From Larix kaempferi (taxonomy: Eukaryota > Streptophyta > Pinopsida > Pinales > Pinaceae): a stretch of 64,000 nucleotides of DNA. Both the position numbers and the translations under genes were made by a program. Shown here piece by piece: positions 43,123 to 55,442 of the stretch. The stretch's first letter is position 1. Each line of letters begins with the position of its first letter. Below the pieces are notes generated by a model. The model was not told the origin of the DNA and did not search any database. It saw nothing but the letters and a program-made list of their open reading frames with translations. The stretch lies in assembly GCA_027924585.1 (NCBI GenBank), contig BSBM01000592.1:8378501-8442500 (forward strand), written 5' to 3'.

Positions 43123-44759
43123 CTATGCTGTTGGGAGCGAGGAGTGGGAGCAGGGAGTGGGGGGTGGGAATGGAGCGAAAAGCGAAATTTTCAAAAGCTT
43201 CCGTTTTGGGAGCGTTTTTTTACTAAGTAGCATGGTTACCCATACTCGGGTGTAGGGTACATGTACCAGTACCAGATACTAGATACCTCGTACCCATGTA
43301 CCCTGCCGCACTCGAAACTTGGTAGAAGTACCTAAGACTTTTGTCATGGATTCAAGGGAAATTTATTGCAGAGAGCACAAGGTACCCCTATTTTGGGGAT
43401 GCCCAGGGACCAATTTTGTATGGGGTGACTCTGTTTTGGGGACGCCTAGGGACCATTTTGGTATGAGCCTAGCTTGTTTTGTACAAATGACATTAAAGTT
43501 AGTAATATTAAATTCTTAAAGTAGAAGTGATTTTAATGTCACTTTTACCTAAAGTTTTGACATTACCATTAATTGTTTCAGGATGTTTGACAGTGGTTCC
43601 AACCTCAACGGATTTCATATGCAAAAAGTAGAATTTTAGATCCCATTCATAATTCAACAGACTTAACTATTTTCAGGATTTCAGGATTGCAACATTTCCA
43701 CTGGATTCTATCATGTATGAGGGCATGAGATCATCATTTAATCAAGCACATCAACCTCTCTATGTATCTTGATGTTGGTGGTATTTATTGTTGAGCTCCT
43801 CTATCATGACCTTAACAAAAATGTACCGTTCACTCAAGCAAAATCACTTAGTAAGCATGAGAAGCTTTTTCTACCTTATTTTAACACTTGGATTAGGAAG
43901 TTTCATCAAAACTGTAGGGTGTTGACTAATGTCCTTGGAGGACCAACCTTGAGATTCAAGGTAGAGGCAAGGGCTAGAGCCTAGAGGAGGGGGCATAGGG
44001 TGCTATTGATGAATAGAATCCCAATATAGGCAAGGATTTTGATATGTACTTGTTGTAGTATGAAGTTTTTTGGACTCTATAGGTCAAATGCCTCTTTGTT
44101 TATGTATTTTGGGTCAGATATGGATTGCACTTATGTTTTTTAGTTGTATGGACCCTTGCTATACAAATGAATATTTGTGTATTATAGTTTGGATTCATAT
44201 GGATGCACATGAATATATAGGTATAGTGGAAACGATTTAAATTTCATATTTATTATAATTTATAAATTTATAATTTTAAAATTTTAAATATATATGTATA
44301 GTACCCCCGATGTACCCAAGTCCCCTGTTTCAAAAAGTGGCGTCCTCGTCCTTGTACCCCAAGATTCCTGGCAACTCAGTTATTTTATATGGTATATATT
44401 TTAATATATTTTGATGGATTTATATCTAAAAAACATGTAGGATGTTGAATTCGCTATAGAAAACATGGATTAAATCATAAAACATCAATCATCTAGTAGT
44501 TATAACTTATAACATTGTCATCAAATGATCAACCATAACAACTTTTATAGGATCTTGGAAAAGAAGGGAGGTATAACGATATTTCCATCAACTGATCAAC
44601 CGTGTATAGGAGCTTTTAGTATAGGAGAGGTAGGGTGTGGCTCGGGAGCGCCTTGGGAGCGCGCTCCCAAAATGGGGAGAGTTTTGAGAGCAAGCTTCCT
44701 AAGGGAGCGAGCTTTGAGAGCAAAAGCGAGGGGGTGGGGGGTGCTCCCCCGCAACAAAG
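43123..44759. mobile_element. Non-autonomous hAT element
   Basis: 1637 bp. Left end CTATGCTGTTGGGAGCGAG; right end on the opposite strand CTTTGTTGCGGGGGAGCAC. The right end matches the left end of the complete hAT element at 51562 (CTATGTTGCGGGGAAGCAC) at 17 of 19 bases, so both are one family. An 8-bp target duplication with one mismatch supports hAT. Subterminal 'gggagcg' repeats are shared too. No transposase is inside; instead the middle (about 43220-44390) matches the segment at 21560-22215, which lacks these ends and seems to be a different element nested here. Confidence 0.8.
43220..44390 (+). mobile_element. Embedded transposon-like core in the short hAT element
   Basis: Starts near 'ggttacccatactcgggtgt' and ends near 'cttgtaccccaagattcctggcaac', which are weakly inverted repeats. 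Rich in 'gtaccc' words at both ends. A 71-codon open stretch (43769-43984) has no recognised domain. The right half is homologous to 21560-22215. Confidence 0.45.
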
Positions 44760-44879
44760 GGCCAAAGCCATGTATTTGAGAGTGAAGCACATACTACCTT
44801 AAATTATTCGTAGGGAAAAACGACTTCATTAGAGAGTTGTTTATTTTAACCATTATCATCGTCAATTGGGAAGGCATGG

Positions 44880-45560
44880 AGTGGGCCTAATGCTCATGCC
44901 TTGACACTTTATTTAATAAAATATATTTTGATAGAGCTTACGACAAGGTCAAATGGCCCTTTATCTTGGCCATAAATATGGAGTTGGCCTTCAAGAATTT
45001 CTTCCTAGGTGCACTTGAAATTTTGTTTACAAAACCATCAAATTACCTCCTCATTAATGGATGTGAATCAAAAGAGGTGGGCCTTTTTCAATCTATTCGT
45101 CAAGGTTCTCCATAAGTGCTTGTCGTTTATGTGACAACAGTTGAAGCTTTGGGATATTCAATTGCCATCAAGTGAGATAAGGGCTCAACAAAGAGATTTC
45201 TCTTCTTGTGATGAGAGTTGGGCAGTCACTTGACCTTTTGTGGATAACTCCTACCTCATCATCCTTGAGGAGAAAGAATTCACAAAAAACACTATAATGT
45301 CTCTAGAATTTTTGCACAACATTCAATTCATGAATTCAATGTGTCAAAATGGAATCCTACAAGAAAATTCCTCATGATAATCTTAAATTGCTATCCCATC
45401 AAGGATAGTCATGCAGTCTGTTACACCTCAAAGTGTCTAAAGCATTCCTTTCGAATGTACCAGAGTGAGGAATTTCAATTTTCTTTTGTCAAGGCCAAGT
45501 TTTGGGGCTATAGTGTAGAGTGTTGATTTTGGGGCTAAATACCCCTAGTCAGGTTATGGC
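44880..45560 (+). pseudogene. LINE reverse transcriptase remnant
   Basis: Reads ILFDRAYDKVKWPFILAINM, ELAFKNFFLGALEILF, NYLLINGCESKEVGLFQSIR and QGSP, matching the RT core of plant L1-type LINEs (F+KAYD+V.W.F, ...GLF.S+RQG.PL.P). The catalytic DD motif is degraded (FVDNSYLII). Further decayed LINE-like sequence follows (TIMSLEFLHNIQFMNSMCQN). Stops and frameshifts are many. LINE RT primes from nicked target DNA; this copy is dead. Confidence 0.8.
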
Positions 45561-47200
45561 AGGTCCCCTTGGTTTCCACCTCAAGGAGGTGTTTTCCTTG
45601 TGGCTCTACTAACTACCCTTTGGGTGGGTGTCTAGTGCCCTTGAAGCAAATAATTGGGACACATGGCCACACTCATATTTTTCTTTGTAAGGGTTGTCAT
45701 ACCCCTTTTAGCACACCTCATTTTTTCCACTTGGACCTATTGTTGTAATGCAGAACCCCTCCTGATCTCCAAACCCATAAACGTCATTCCTTAAAGAAGA
45801 AACATACATTGTTAAAAAATAAGAGCATTGAGGGAAAAATATCTGTTGGGGTTAGTTGGGGCATGATGTCCTCCTTTTGGCTCACCTTGCACTTGGTGGA
45901 GCCTAATTGCACATTTTTATTCTTATTTTATGTCATTGTGTAGTTTTGTCCCCAGTTTGTGGGTGCACTAACCTTAAATTTTATAATTTGTCATTAACTT
46001 TGTAGGCTTGAATTTGTGAAAGGTTGGGGGTTGTCTCATATAAATAAGACAACCTCACCTCATTTGTAAAAACATGGACAAGGGTTCAAATATGAAACTT
46101 TTTCTTTTTCTCTTGGTTTATTGGAGCAATTGAGCTATGTGCACCTCTCTTGGGATGATTGTTTTTTCTTGAAGGATGAATGGAATGTCTTCTAGGGTTT
46201 GATTTTGCACATGATAAGTTGATGCTAAGACTAGTTGTAATAACTCATGCTCAAGGGTGACCTAAGGTGCAATTCCTTGTTCATTCTTGATTAATGTTGG
46301 TAAGTTTATCTCCTAACCCTAGTTTAACATTGCTCTTGAAGTGTTTTAGACTGAGATAGGGTTTGTTTGCTAGCATTTTATCAACTTGCTTGAGGGGACC
46401 ATCCTACCAAGGAGCTCTTTGATGTTTTATTGGGCCTTGGACTTCTCTATTTTCCATAATTAGGGTTTCGCTACCTAACCCTTGAGGTTGTTAGTTTAGC
46501 CCTAGTTGCAAGTATTAAAATACCATCTTAAGAGGAGGGACATAAGCCTCAATCTCTCATAGCCCTAGGGTTTGAGACAAGAATCTAATTTTCCTATCCT
46601 AACAAAACTCTCCATCTCTTTTGATCAATTTTTTACATGTTTTGTATTATGCAAAAATACATAAAAACAATATACTGTTGGAAAAACCCTAAAAATCTAA
46701 ATAAATTCAAAAAACCCCCAAAAACGTGATTCGATATTTCTGGTCCACCCTAAAAATCCGCCCTAGGGTTTTATCCACAAACCCTAGAGGGAGTCCTCTT
46801 TTGAGCATGTGCACTAGGATACATGAAATCATTGAAATTAGGCGAATGAATTTGGTATTTCTAGCTCACCCTCAAAGTGCACACTAGTGCAGTTATCCTC
46901 TATCCCTTGAGAGTGCACCTTTATGAGGGCTTGCCTAGAGAAGTGTGATGTTGTCTAAGGAAGCCTAAAATTGCCTTGAAAGGTGTGACATTTAATGAGT
47001 TTTGTGATACAGTGAATAAATCCATTATTGTATGATTATTGTGTCTTGTTTAATATTGTTTAACTTTGATAAGGCACTGATCATGGCTATTAAGGTCTTG
47101 TGGAAGGTATTTGTGGTTTGTTGGTGGTTGCAAGTATCTTTCATTGATTAAGGGTCTCCCCCTAGGTTTGGAGTTACCCGAAGTGCTAAGAGGTTAGACT
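45561..47200. other. Unassigned DNA, LTR-like in part
   Basis: Near 45853 TGTTGGGGTTAGTTGGGGC, an ATATAAATAAG box near 46040 and 'acctcacctcatttg' after it resemble an LTR with promoter and R region. No second copy is in the window. It separates two parts that both look LINE-like, so it may be an insertion in the LINE. Confidence 0.3.
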
Positions 47201-48650
47201 GTGGTGACATTGGGTTTAACTCTCTCCTTATCTTATCGACACTATCCTCGGTCCACACAACCTAGATGTGTTGGGGCTGCTAGTTTGAGCGGTAACATAG
47301 TCAACCAAGGAAAATCTTGGCCTCTAGGCATTGCTTTTTCCTTACAATCATCGCTAATGAAACTATGGGAAATGGTAATTCATGGAATGGAGAAAAATAT
47401 TGAAAAAAATGTCAACAACTTGGTGGTGATATTCATCCCACCAAGACTCAAATTTCCCCAGCACCATGTTCACCCCTCATGGGATGGTATCCTGTACAAG
47501 CGGTTTGTTTCTTATGGTTCGAACCATGTGTAGGCCTTTGGTAACTTTGGAAAAATAGATAACCCCCACTTGTGGTTTCTTTGCTATAGGTTAATGGAAT
47601 CTATATTGCACTTCCAGAATTGGGGTGGAATGGGAATCATCAAAACTCATATGTAAACCTAGTCATGTGACCTAAATGGGTTATCAAAGTCTTGGAAAGA
47701 AGGGAGGGCTGGAAGATGCTCCATTGTAACTATGTCAATCACATAGTTCCTTTAGGTAAGGAGTCATAGTAGGGCATGAACTATAAACCCTTGTCGTCAC
47801 CCCGATTGTGATTAAATCTAAAGGGACCTTTGTTGCTCAAAGTATCTGGAAGGCCTGGGAGGTTGTTAAGCCTTTTGTAAATTGGAAAGGACCGAGATTC
47901 ATATTTGGCATGTCTATCAACAATCACTCAATAAGATCATCACCTATCGTCTTAAATGAAGGAAACATTGTGTCCAAGTAACCTTGGTTCCCAACCTTGA
48001 GATTCTTTAAAAGAATAATTAACATTGTTAAATACCTCTTCACTTCTCAATTGAGAGCCTATATACCTTGGCCAAATACAAAGGAGTACCTTAGACTTAC
48101 CAACCTTGACAGGTTGGTTTCGGAGTGATAAAAAGGCTTGTTTAGGAATCCTTCCTATTGAAGTTGGGACTTCAATTACCCATTAATTGGTGGAAGAACC
48201 TAGAATTGGAATAAGGCCAAGGCCTTAAAGAAATATAGGTCAATCAATGCTTATAGGTGGTTATGTCACAAACTTTTGTCAGATGTTGATTTGAATTAAC
48301 TTTGCAGACCCTGGTCTAAGCAGTGTACTTGGCTCTTCATAGTTTACAACGTCAAGAAAACTTTAGTGGGGCCCAAAAAAATGCCTTCTTTGCTTGGCCA
48401 CTTATCTTGACCATAGACTAGTCCATCATGGAATCCCTCAACCTTGTGCTTGGTTACAAGCAATGCAAAATCCTCAAGCAACTTTTATAGTTATATTGCT
48501 TTGACAAGTCAGACTAGACATAGGTTTCTAACTTTTTTCATCAAATCATTGCTCCCCTCTAATGGAAATTTTCCCTACCAAGGAACAAACTGCCCTCAAT
48601 CATAGAGTTTCATGTTTCCTTATAACTTATTAGAATTAAGTTTGATTTAT
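47201..48650 (+). pseudogene. Possible LINE ORF2 C-terminal remnant
   Basis: Short matches to post-RT parts of plant LINEs in several frames: NWGGMGIIKT near 47620 (the GGLGI block) and 'SIWKAWEVVKPFV' near 47848. The open stretch 47201-47533 could be the linker before it. Similarity is weak and scattered; the call leans on the LINE RT 2 kb upstream on the same strand. Confidence 0.35.
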
Positions 48651-49759
48651 AATCAACAAAAAAATAGTGCACAATGTTTCATTAGGTCCAAGCAAATGAA
48701 AATTCTTATAATGCAGAGAATACACTTGTATGTGCTAATATTTCATTGCAAATCACCATACATGTCCAAAAGGTGGAGCTAGACATGGTCCATCTATGCC
48801 AACTCCTAGATTATTGGAGAGGAGCACCATGCACCACAAGTAGGGAGCCTCCTACTAACTTGGCTGCACCTTCTATTCATTCTTGATAAACTCATCATAG
48901 CAAAGTAAGCCAAGATACAAAGTTGGTAGAGTCACGTGGGAGAAGAGAGAGCATCACCACAACTCGACGTAGCCTTTCAACATGGCTATTGAATGATAAC
49001 TTTCTAACCCCTGCACTGCCAGACTTGCTATGTCTTAATGGCATATTTTTTGAGACTGAATATTTTGTTAATTGGCCAAGTGGCTCTATGAGGATATTTG
49101 ATTAAAATGATTATGGCCAAGAGGAAATATCTTTATAAGTTTATACTAGATGATCTAAGTCAATTTTGGTAGCTTTAATGGCTTTTGAAGCCTACTATTT
49201 TTTATCATGTGTTGGTCACCCACATGGCCCACGTTTTTTGTAAACTTGCCCTATTTGGTTATATTTTGCATATATTTAGTCAAAGGAAGCATTTTTTACA
49301 AAATTGAAATTTCATGCAAAGTAAAAATTTATTAACTAAAGAAAAAATGAAGATTAGGGATCTTTATTGGTCCAATGATACAAGGTCATTACAAGAGCTT
49401 TCCAATACCAACTGACTTGACTAAAAGACAGTTAAAAACAATGAGGTGTTATGCTCCAAGAGATTCAAAGATCACTCAATAAGCTACATTCAACTCCAAC
49501 ATTCATGTATACTATGTGGGCCAACATCTTAAGCTCTTGTACCTTGTAAGGCATCAGATGGTGGAGACACCACCTTTACACATACAAATCACTAAGTTGA
49601 TAATGGGGAGGTCGAGGGAAGGTCAGGGGTGATTTTGTCTCAAAGAAGCACTCTATCCAACTGAAATTCCATGTACCAATACATCTTGCTCGAATTCAAT
49701 AAGGGTTGGTTAAAGCCTATGTATAATTAGCAAAACTAGTCTAGGAAACAACCTTTACC
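48651..49759. other. Unassigned DNA
   Basis: No gene, RNA or element boundary recognised. Moderately AT-rich; no long repeats seen. Confidence 0.4.
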
Positions 49760-51561
49760 AATGCACTTGAAGATTCGCCTTTTGAGCTTTTCAAATTCAC
49801 ACATGGGAGGATTCTTTGAGCCAAACAACCAATGGGTTCATCACCATTGATTCAGGCTCTACCACATAAAGGAAACATAATCTCCTTGTCCTTTGTCAAT
49901 TCTACCAAGGACACTACAAAAGCCAAGGTGAAACTATAGAGAATCAACACAAGGCTTCTCATGGGCATGCCTTTTGAAATCCCAGGGGGATAATACACCT
50001 TAATGAGTGATCAAACTTCTCACAAGCATGCAAGATTTCCCAAAAATATATAATTGGACAGCTAATCAGAGGGCTCAAGTAGAGTTGTTTTGTGTTAAGG
50101 CCTAAATGAGGTTGCATGCATCAAATAATCTGCTAATGAATAAATTACCTGCCTTTGGTTATGGACCAGTACAAAGAATGGCAGCAACACATCCATGTCT
50201 TCCCAATACAATGGCTATAACAGAAAATCAGATTTCCTAAACCTGCACTAAAATAATTCCTAGAATATGGAAGAACCATTGACATTTGCAGTTCAATGGA
50301 AATGTTGAACCCTTCATCTATGTGAAGAAAGACTGTTGTAAGAACGAATACCTATACCAAAAATTCTACTGCTGGAACATAATCATTCTCTCAAAAAGAT
50401 CAAAGCAACAACCTCAACAATACACAGGAATTAAAACAACAGAGAAGTGGTACCAAGGCAGTACGAACAACCTCGAAGATTCGCCTTTTGAGCTTTTCAA
50501 ATTCACAAATGGGAGGATGTCTTTGAGCCAAACAACCAATGGGTTCATCACCATTGATTCAGGTTCTACCACATCAAGGAAAAATGATCTCTTGTCCTTT
50601 GTCAATTCTACCAAGGACACTACAAAAGCCAAGGTGAAACTATAGAGAATCAACACAAGGCTTCTCTTGGGCATGCCTTTTGAAATCCCAGGGGGATAGA
50701 TAATACACATTAATGAGTGATCAAACTTCTCACGAGCATGCCAGATTTCCCAAAAATATATGATTGGACACCTAATCAGAGGGCTCAAGTAGAGTTGTTT
50801 TGTGTTAAGGTCTTAATGAGGTTGCATGAATCAAATAATCTGCTAATGAATAAATTACCTGCCTTTGATTTTGGACCAGTACAGAGAATGGCAGCAACAC
50901 ATCCATGTCTTCCCAATACAATGGCTATAATAGAAAATCAGATTTCCTAAACCTGCACTAAAATAATTCCTAGAATAGGGAAGAACCATTGGCATTTGCA
51001 GTTCAATGGAAATGTTGAACCCTTCATCTATGTGAAGAAAGTCTGCTATAACAACGAATGCCTGTACCAAAAATTCTACTGCTGGAACAGAATCATTGTC
51101 TCAAAAAAATCAATGCAACAAACTCAACAATACACAGGAATTAAAACAACAGAGAAGTGGTACCATCAGTGAAGGCAGTACGAACAACCTCAAAGATTCA
51201 CCTTTTGAGCTTTTCAAATTCACAAATGGGAGGAATTCTTTGAGCCAAACAACCAATGCGTTCATCACCATTGCTTCAGGTTCTACCACATCAAGGAAAA
51301 ATGATCTCCTTGTCCTTTGTCCATTCTACCAAGGACACTGCAAAAGCCAAGGTGAAACTATAGAGAATCAACACAAGGCTTCTTTTGGGCATGCCTTCTA
51401 AAATCCCAGGGGGATAATACACATAAATGAGTGATCAAACTTCTCACAAGCATGCCAGATTTCCCAAAAATATATGATTGGACACCTAATCAGAGGGCTC
51501 AAGTAGAGTTGTTTTGTGTTATGGTCTTAATAAGGTTGCATGCATCAAATAATCTGCTAAT
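49760..51561. repeat. Tandem array of ~710-bp units (first part)
   Basis: The landmark 'agattc(g/a)ccttttgagctt' occurs at 49771, 50477 and 51194, giving periods of 706 and 717 bp. Units are about 95% alike by eye. Each has the same open stretch on the plus strand (residues like SPFELFKFTNGR and KIYDWTPNQRAQVELF) and on the minus strand, none matching a domain I know. The third unit is interrupted at 51561 by the hAT element and resumes at 55451. Confidence 0.92.
51554..51561. repeat. 8-bp target duplication of the complete hAT element, left copy
   Basis: CTGCTAAT, repeated exactly at 55443-55450. In uninterrupted array units the sequence reads straight through, confirming the insertion. Confidence 0.96.
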
Positions 51562-51586
51562 CTATGTTGCGGGGAAGCACTCCCCC

Positions 51587-51865
51587 TCCTTGCCCTCGCT
51601 CTGGAAGCTAGCCGGAAGCTAAGTGGAATCGCAATTCCTTTTCACTTCCGGCCGGAAGCGAATTTCGGAAGCTAGCTTTCGCCCAATTTAAAACGCTAAC
51701 TGCCACTGTCATAAAGCGTGTAGGAAGCAATCGGAAGCGTCGCTTCCTAATTGCTTCCCTGTTGCTTCATAATCGATTCCTAATCGATTCCCATCGCTTC
51801 TGGCCGATTAAAAAATCACTTCCCAGCGCTTCCTTAATCACTTCCCGTAGCTTCCTTGGACGCTT
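51587..51865. repeat. Subterminal 'GGAAGC/GCTTCC' cluster of the hAT element
   Basis: Many copies of GGAAGC or GCTTCC in both orientations within 280 bp. Dense short subterminal motifs are the known binding sites of hAT transposases such as Ac; assigning that role here is inference. Confidence 0.6.
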
Positions 51866-52551
51866 CGCGTCAACCCGCGGATTTGATGATGAATTCGAGC
51901 TAGTGGGGTCCACGCTTGGGGTTTTGGAGGGGAGGAATAGGGCTTTGAGGGATAAAGCCCTCCTCCACACTCCATTTATCACTTTGCTTTGCTTGAGAAA
52001 AGAAGAGAGGAGAGGAGAGCAGAAGATAAGAGAAGAGGAGAAGAGGAGAAGAGAAGAGGAGAAGGTGCCATCAAGCTTGGTTTTTTCTTGGAGATTGAAG
52101 AAGGTTGGTTGCTTGGCAAGTTGGCACACTCACTACCATTAGACATGCAAATAGGTAGGCTCTAAACCCTTTCTTGTTGATTTTCTTTGTGTTTGAACTT
52201 GAAGTTTTGATGCTTGATGCTTGAGACTTGAACTTTTGAAGTTTGAAATTTGACTAGAATCTAGAATGTCATTGTAAATGTTCCTCTCCTACTCTTTCCC
52301 ATGCTTTCTCCATCATTCTATTATAGGGCAACTGGTTAAATCTCTAGTTCCACTTCCAACTTCCAAGTCCAACAAACATGATGATGGGTTTATGGTTTCT
52401 TTTGTTGGTTCCATTTGTTGTTTTGATGATGTTCATTGCAAACCGGAGGAGGAATGAGTGAGAGGGAGATGATGAAGAAGTGGGTGGTGGCACATACCAT
52501 GGAGAGGAGGAGGGAGGGGAAGAGGAGGAGGAGGAGGAGGAGGGAAACCGA
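51865..52551 (+). other. 5' region of the hAT transposase gene
   Basis: Leader without recognised coding sequence, containing a GA-rich stretch (51985-52070) and, just before the frame, a GAG run encoding polyglutamate from about 52500. The region 52140-52440 may hold an intron, but I cannot fix splice sites. In-frame sequence is open from 52462, yet the first in-frame ATG is 52552. Confidence 0.4.
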
Positions 52552-54786
52552 ATGAAAACCAAGGAGGACTCAACACCCTTGTGGAAATATGTCACCAAGC
52601 AGGGAGGAAGCAAGGGGGGTGGAACCACCAAATTTGGTTGCCCCCATTGTAAAAAGACTTACACGGGTTCATATACCCGTCTGAGAAGACATCTATGTGG
52701 GAACATGCCATGTGATGAAAACAAAACTGTAAGAGTTTGTGTTTGCCCAAATGTGCCATCAACAAAAAGAGCCATGCATAAGAAGGAAGAATTTGAAGCA
52801 CAAAACAAATCAAAAGCATCAAGGGTTGACCTTGACTCCTCATTGAGCTCACTGAGAACTGGAGGCCCATCCACCCAAGGTAGTGGATTCTCACCCACTG
52901 GGTCACGCGGGACAATATCAGATTTCCTTGACTAAGGTGGTAGGGATGACGTGGATGCAAAAGTGTTCCGGTTTCTCTATGCATGTGGCATACCATTCAA
53001 TGTCCTTCGCTCACCCTATTGGCATGAAATGGTAGAGGCCATTTGCACTGCTCCAACAGGATACAAGAGCCCAGGGTATGGCAAAGCTAGAACTGTGGGG
53101 CTTGACAAGGAAAGAGGCAAGATCCAAAATGGTTTGGGGCAATTCACAAATGCTTGGAATGATTATGGGGTATCAATTGTATCAAATGGATGGACAAATG
53201 TAAAAGGCAAGCCATTGATAAATGTTCTTGGTGTGTCTGCTACTGGTGCAGTCTTCCTTTCAGCCCATGACTACTCAGATAAATTCAAGACTGGCATGAA
53301 CATTACAGAAATCCTACTCAAAACCATTGAAGTTATTGGTCCATACAATGTCATCCAAGTCATAACTGATAATGCTGCTAATTGTAAGGCAGCGGGAGCA
53401 ATCATTGAAGATAAATACCCCAACATATTTTGGTCTGGGTATTTGGTTCACACAATGAACCTTTTGATGCACGACATCATTAAGTTGAAGGAAAATCAAT
53501 ACAAATGGATTGGTGAATTGTACAAAATGGGCAAGAACATGATAAGATTTATAACCAACCATAGAAATGCCCATGGCATTTTCCGCAGTCACTCAAAGTT
53601 GGAGCTGAAGATAGCAAAGACTAGATTTGCTAGCTACTACCTCACTTTCAGGCGCCTTTTGAAGGTAAGAGAGGCATTGGCTAGCATGGTATCAAGTGAA
53701 TCATGGCAGGTCTTGAAAGATAGGTGTACATCTGCATCTGACAGGCTTGATTTTCAGGAGGTGGAAGAAACAGTTCTTGATGTGGGGTTTTAGGTAAGTG
53801 TCAAGTATGTTTTGCAGTTCACAAAGCCCATTTATTACATGATTCGGTTTGTAGATACATATAAGCCGGTGATTGGGGAGGTGTATGAGTAGATGGATAG
53901 CATGCTGGTCCAAATTAAAGATATTGTTGAACAGAAAGATCCCATCTTGTATGACCATATTCACACACATGTGGTCAAAAGGTGGGAACATCTCAACGTT
54001 CCACTGCATGCCTTAGCGTTTGTGTTAACACCAAAATAATATTCTTCATCTTGGTTGGCCAAACCGGCACCTGGGGGTGGGGTTAGGAGAATGCCCCACA
54101 CAAATTCATAGGTACAGGTTGGGTACATGGATGCTATAGACAAGTTGGTCCCTGATGCAGAGGAATGTGACATATTGTGCAATGAATTAAGCAAATACCT
54201 CAGTGAAGCTTGTCCATTTGGTACTTTGCATGCAATCAAAGATCGAGATAGGGCGCCTCCTATCGAATGGTGGAACATGTATGGCTCAACATGCCAACGC
54301 TTGAATTAATTGGATGTCAGAGTGCTTTCACATGTGGTTAACAGTTCCTCTGCAGAAAGGTGTTGGAGCACCTATAGCTTCATCCACTTAGTGAAAAGAA
54401 ACCGATTAAATGAAAACCGAGCAGAAAGCTTGGTTTATGTACATTACAACTTGAGGTTGTTGACTCATTATTGTGAGTGTGCCAAAATTGATAGATCATA
54501 TGTCACTTGGGACAACAATCCGGAGGAGCATAACTTGGAGGATGGAGCCTTAGCTTTAGAGCGCTTGGAGGAATATATTTTGGGCGATGAGGATGACCAT
54601 GCAGTACCAATGGCGCCGCCATCTTCTACCTTGTTTCCAAATGCACCATCTTTGCCTAGAGGTTCAACTTCACGACCTCCATTTGCATCAGTGAGGGGGG
54701 GTCGTGCAGGATCGAGTCTTGGACGTGGCTCAACATTGGTGGCTACTAGGGATGATAATCCCACTCCCACTGTTCATAGAGCATGA
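52552..54786 (+). pseudogene. hAT transposase (BED zinc finger, DUF659, dimerisation domain) with six stops
   Basis: One reading frame from the ATG at 52552 (MKTKEDSTPLWKYVTKQGG) to 54786, about 744 codons. Order: BED-type zinc finger (FGCPHCKKTYTGSYTRLRRH, with C at a ligand position), DUF659 (KVFRFLYACGIPFNVLRSPY; SIVSNGWTNVKGKPLINVLG; VITDNAANCKAAGAIIE), central part (VKYVLQFTKPIYYMIRFVDT), and hAT dimerisation domain (VVNSSSAERCWSTYSFIHLV, NENRAESLVYVHYNLRLL). The tail is acidic then low-complexity. Six in-frame stops, at 52933, 53791, 53890, 54037, 54109 and 54307, interrupt it, yet no frameshift is seen in 2.2 kb. Transposase cuts and pastes the element; this copy cannot make full protein unless stops are bypassed. 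Confidence 0.92.
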
Positions 54787-55442
54787 GAAAAGAAAATGGA
54801 AATTTCTCGTGGCAAGAGGAAACATCCATAAAATCTACTTTTCTTGTCTTTCAATTTTCTGCACGATTGACTCTTTTATATTTATTATCATATATTTTGT
54901 AAACATTACATGGCATTTCAAGTTTGAAGTTTGAAGTTGAACCTACCTTTAAATTTGAAGTTCACTATTTGCAACTTTGCATGATTGAGTCATTGACTGC
55001 ATAAAAGCATATTATAACTCTTTGGTAATGAATATGATGCTTCGTGAATTGTTTCAACTTTCAACTTTCATTTTATGGTTGATGTTCTCTGTTATAGACT
55101 ATGTCACTATAGTTTGGTTACCTGGTAACTTTGGTTACAACTTACAAGTACTAGTGAATCGTGATGACAAAATGTTTATATATTGAAAATTTGAAGCTTT
55201 AAGGTTGAATCTTGATGTTATAACTTATGGAATCATGGATATTGGACCTATGGTTGATGAATTCACTAGTAGATGATTAATGAATGATGTTATATGGTAT
55301 TATTGTTTATTTCATGTTTTTATCATTTCCATAACTAATTCAACATTCTACATGCATTTGTTGACATATATGCATTAAAATATATAAAGAATATATTATA
55401 TAAAAAAACGCTTCGCTCCCGCTCCTGCTCCCAAGTAACTTG
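54787..55442 (+). other. 3' UTR and right end of the hAT element
   Basis: AT-rich, no coding signal; ends with the GC-rich subterminal stretch and terminal repeat at about 55408-55442. Confidence 0.6.

Larger units (their letters stand above)
51562..55442 (+). mobile_element. Complete hAT transposon (decayed transposase)
   Basis: 3881 bp, bounded by a perfect 8-bp duplication. Left end CTATGTTGCGGGGAAGCAC and right end (opposite strand) CAAGTTACTTGGGAGCAGG are imperfect inverted repeats. Subterminal regions are rich in 'gcttcc'/'ggaagc' on the left (51590-51860) and 'cgcttcgctcccgctcc' on the right, likely transposase-binding arrays. Contains a DUF659/hAT transposase gene. Sits in the third unit of the 710-bp array. 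Confidence 0.95.

Noticed and set aside
50414-50788. 124-codon minus-strand frame in the 710-bp repeat
   Set aside because: No recognisable domain; the plus strand of the same unit is equally open. Kept only as a property of the repeat.
52592-52996. 134-codon minus-strand open frame opposite the hAT transposase
   Set aside because: Shadow of the transposase coding strand, which shows clear BED and DUF659 domains.
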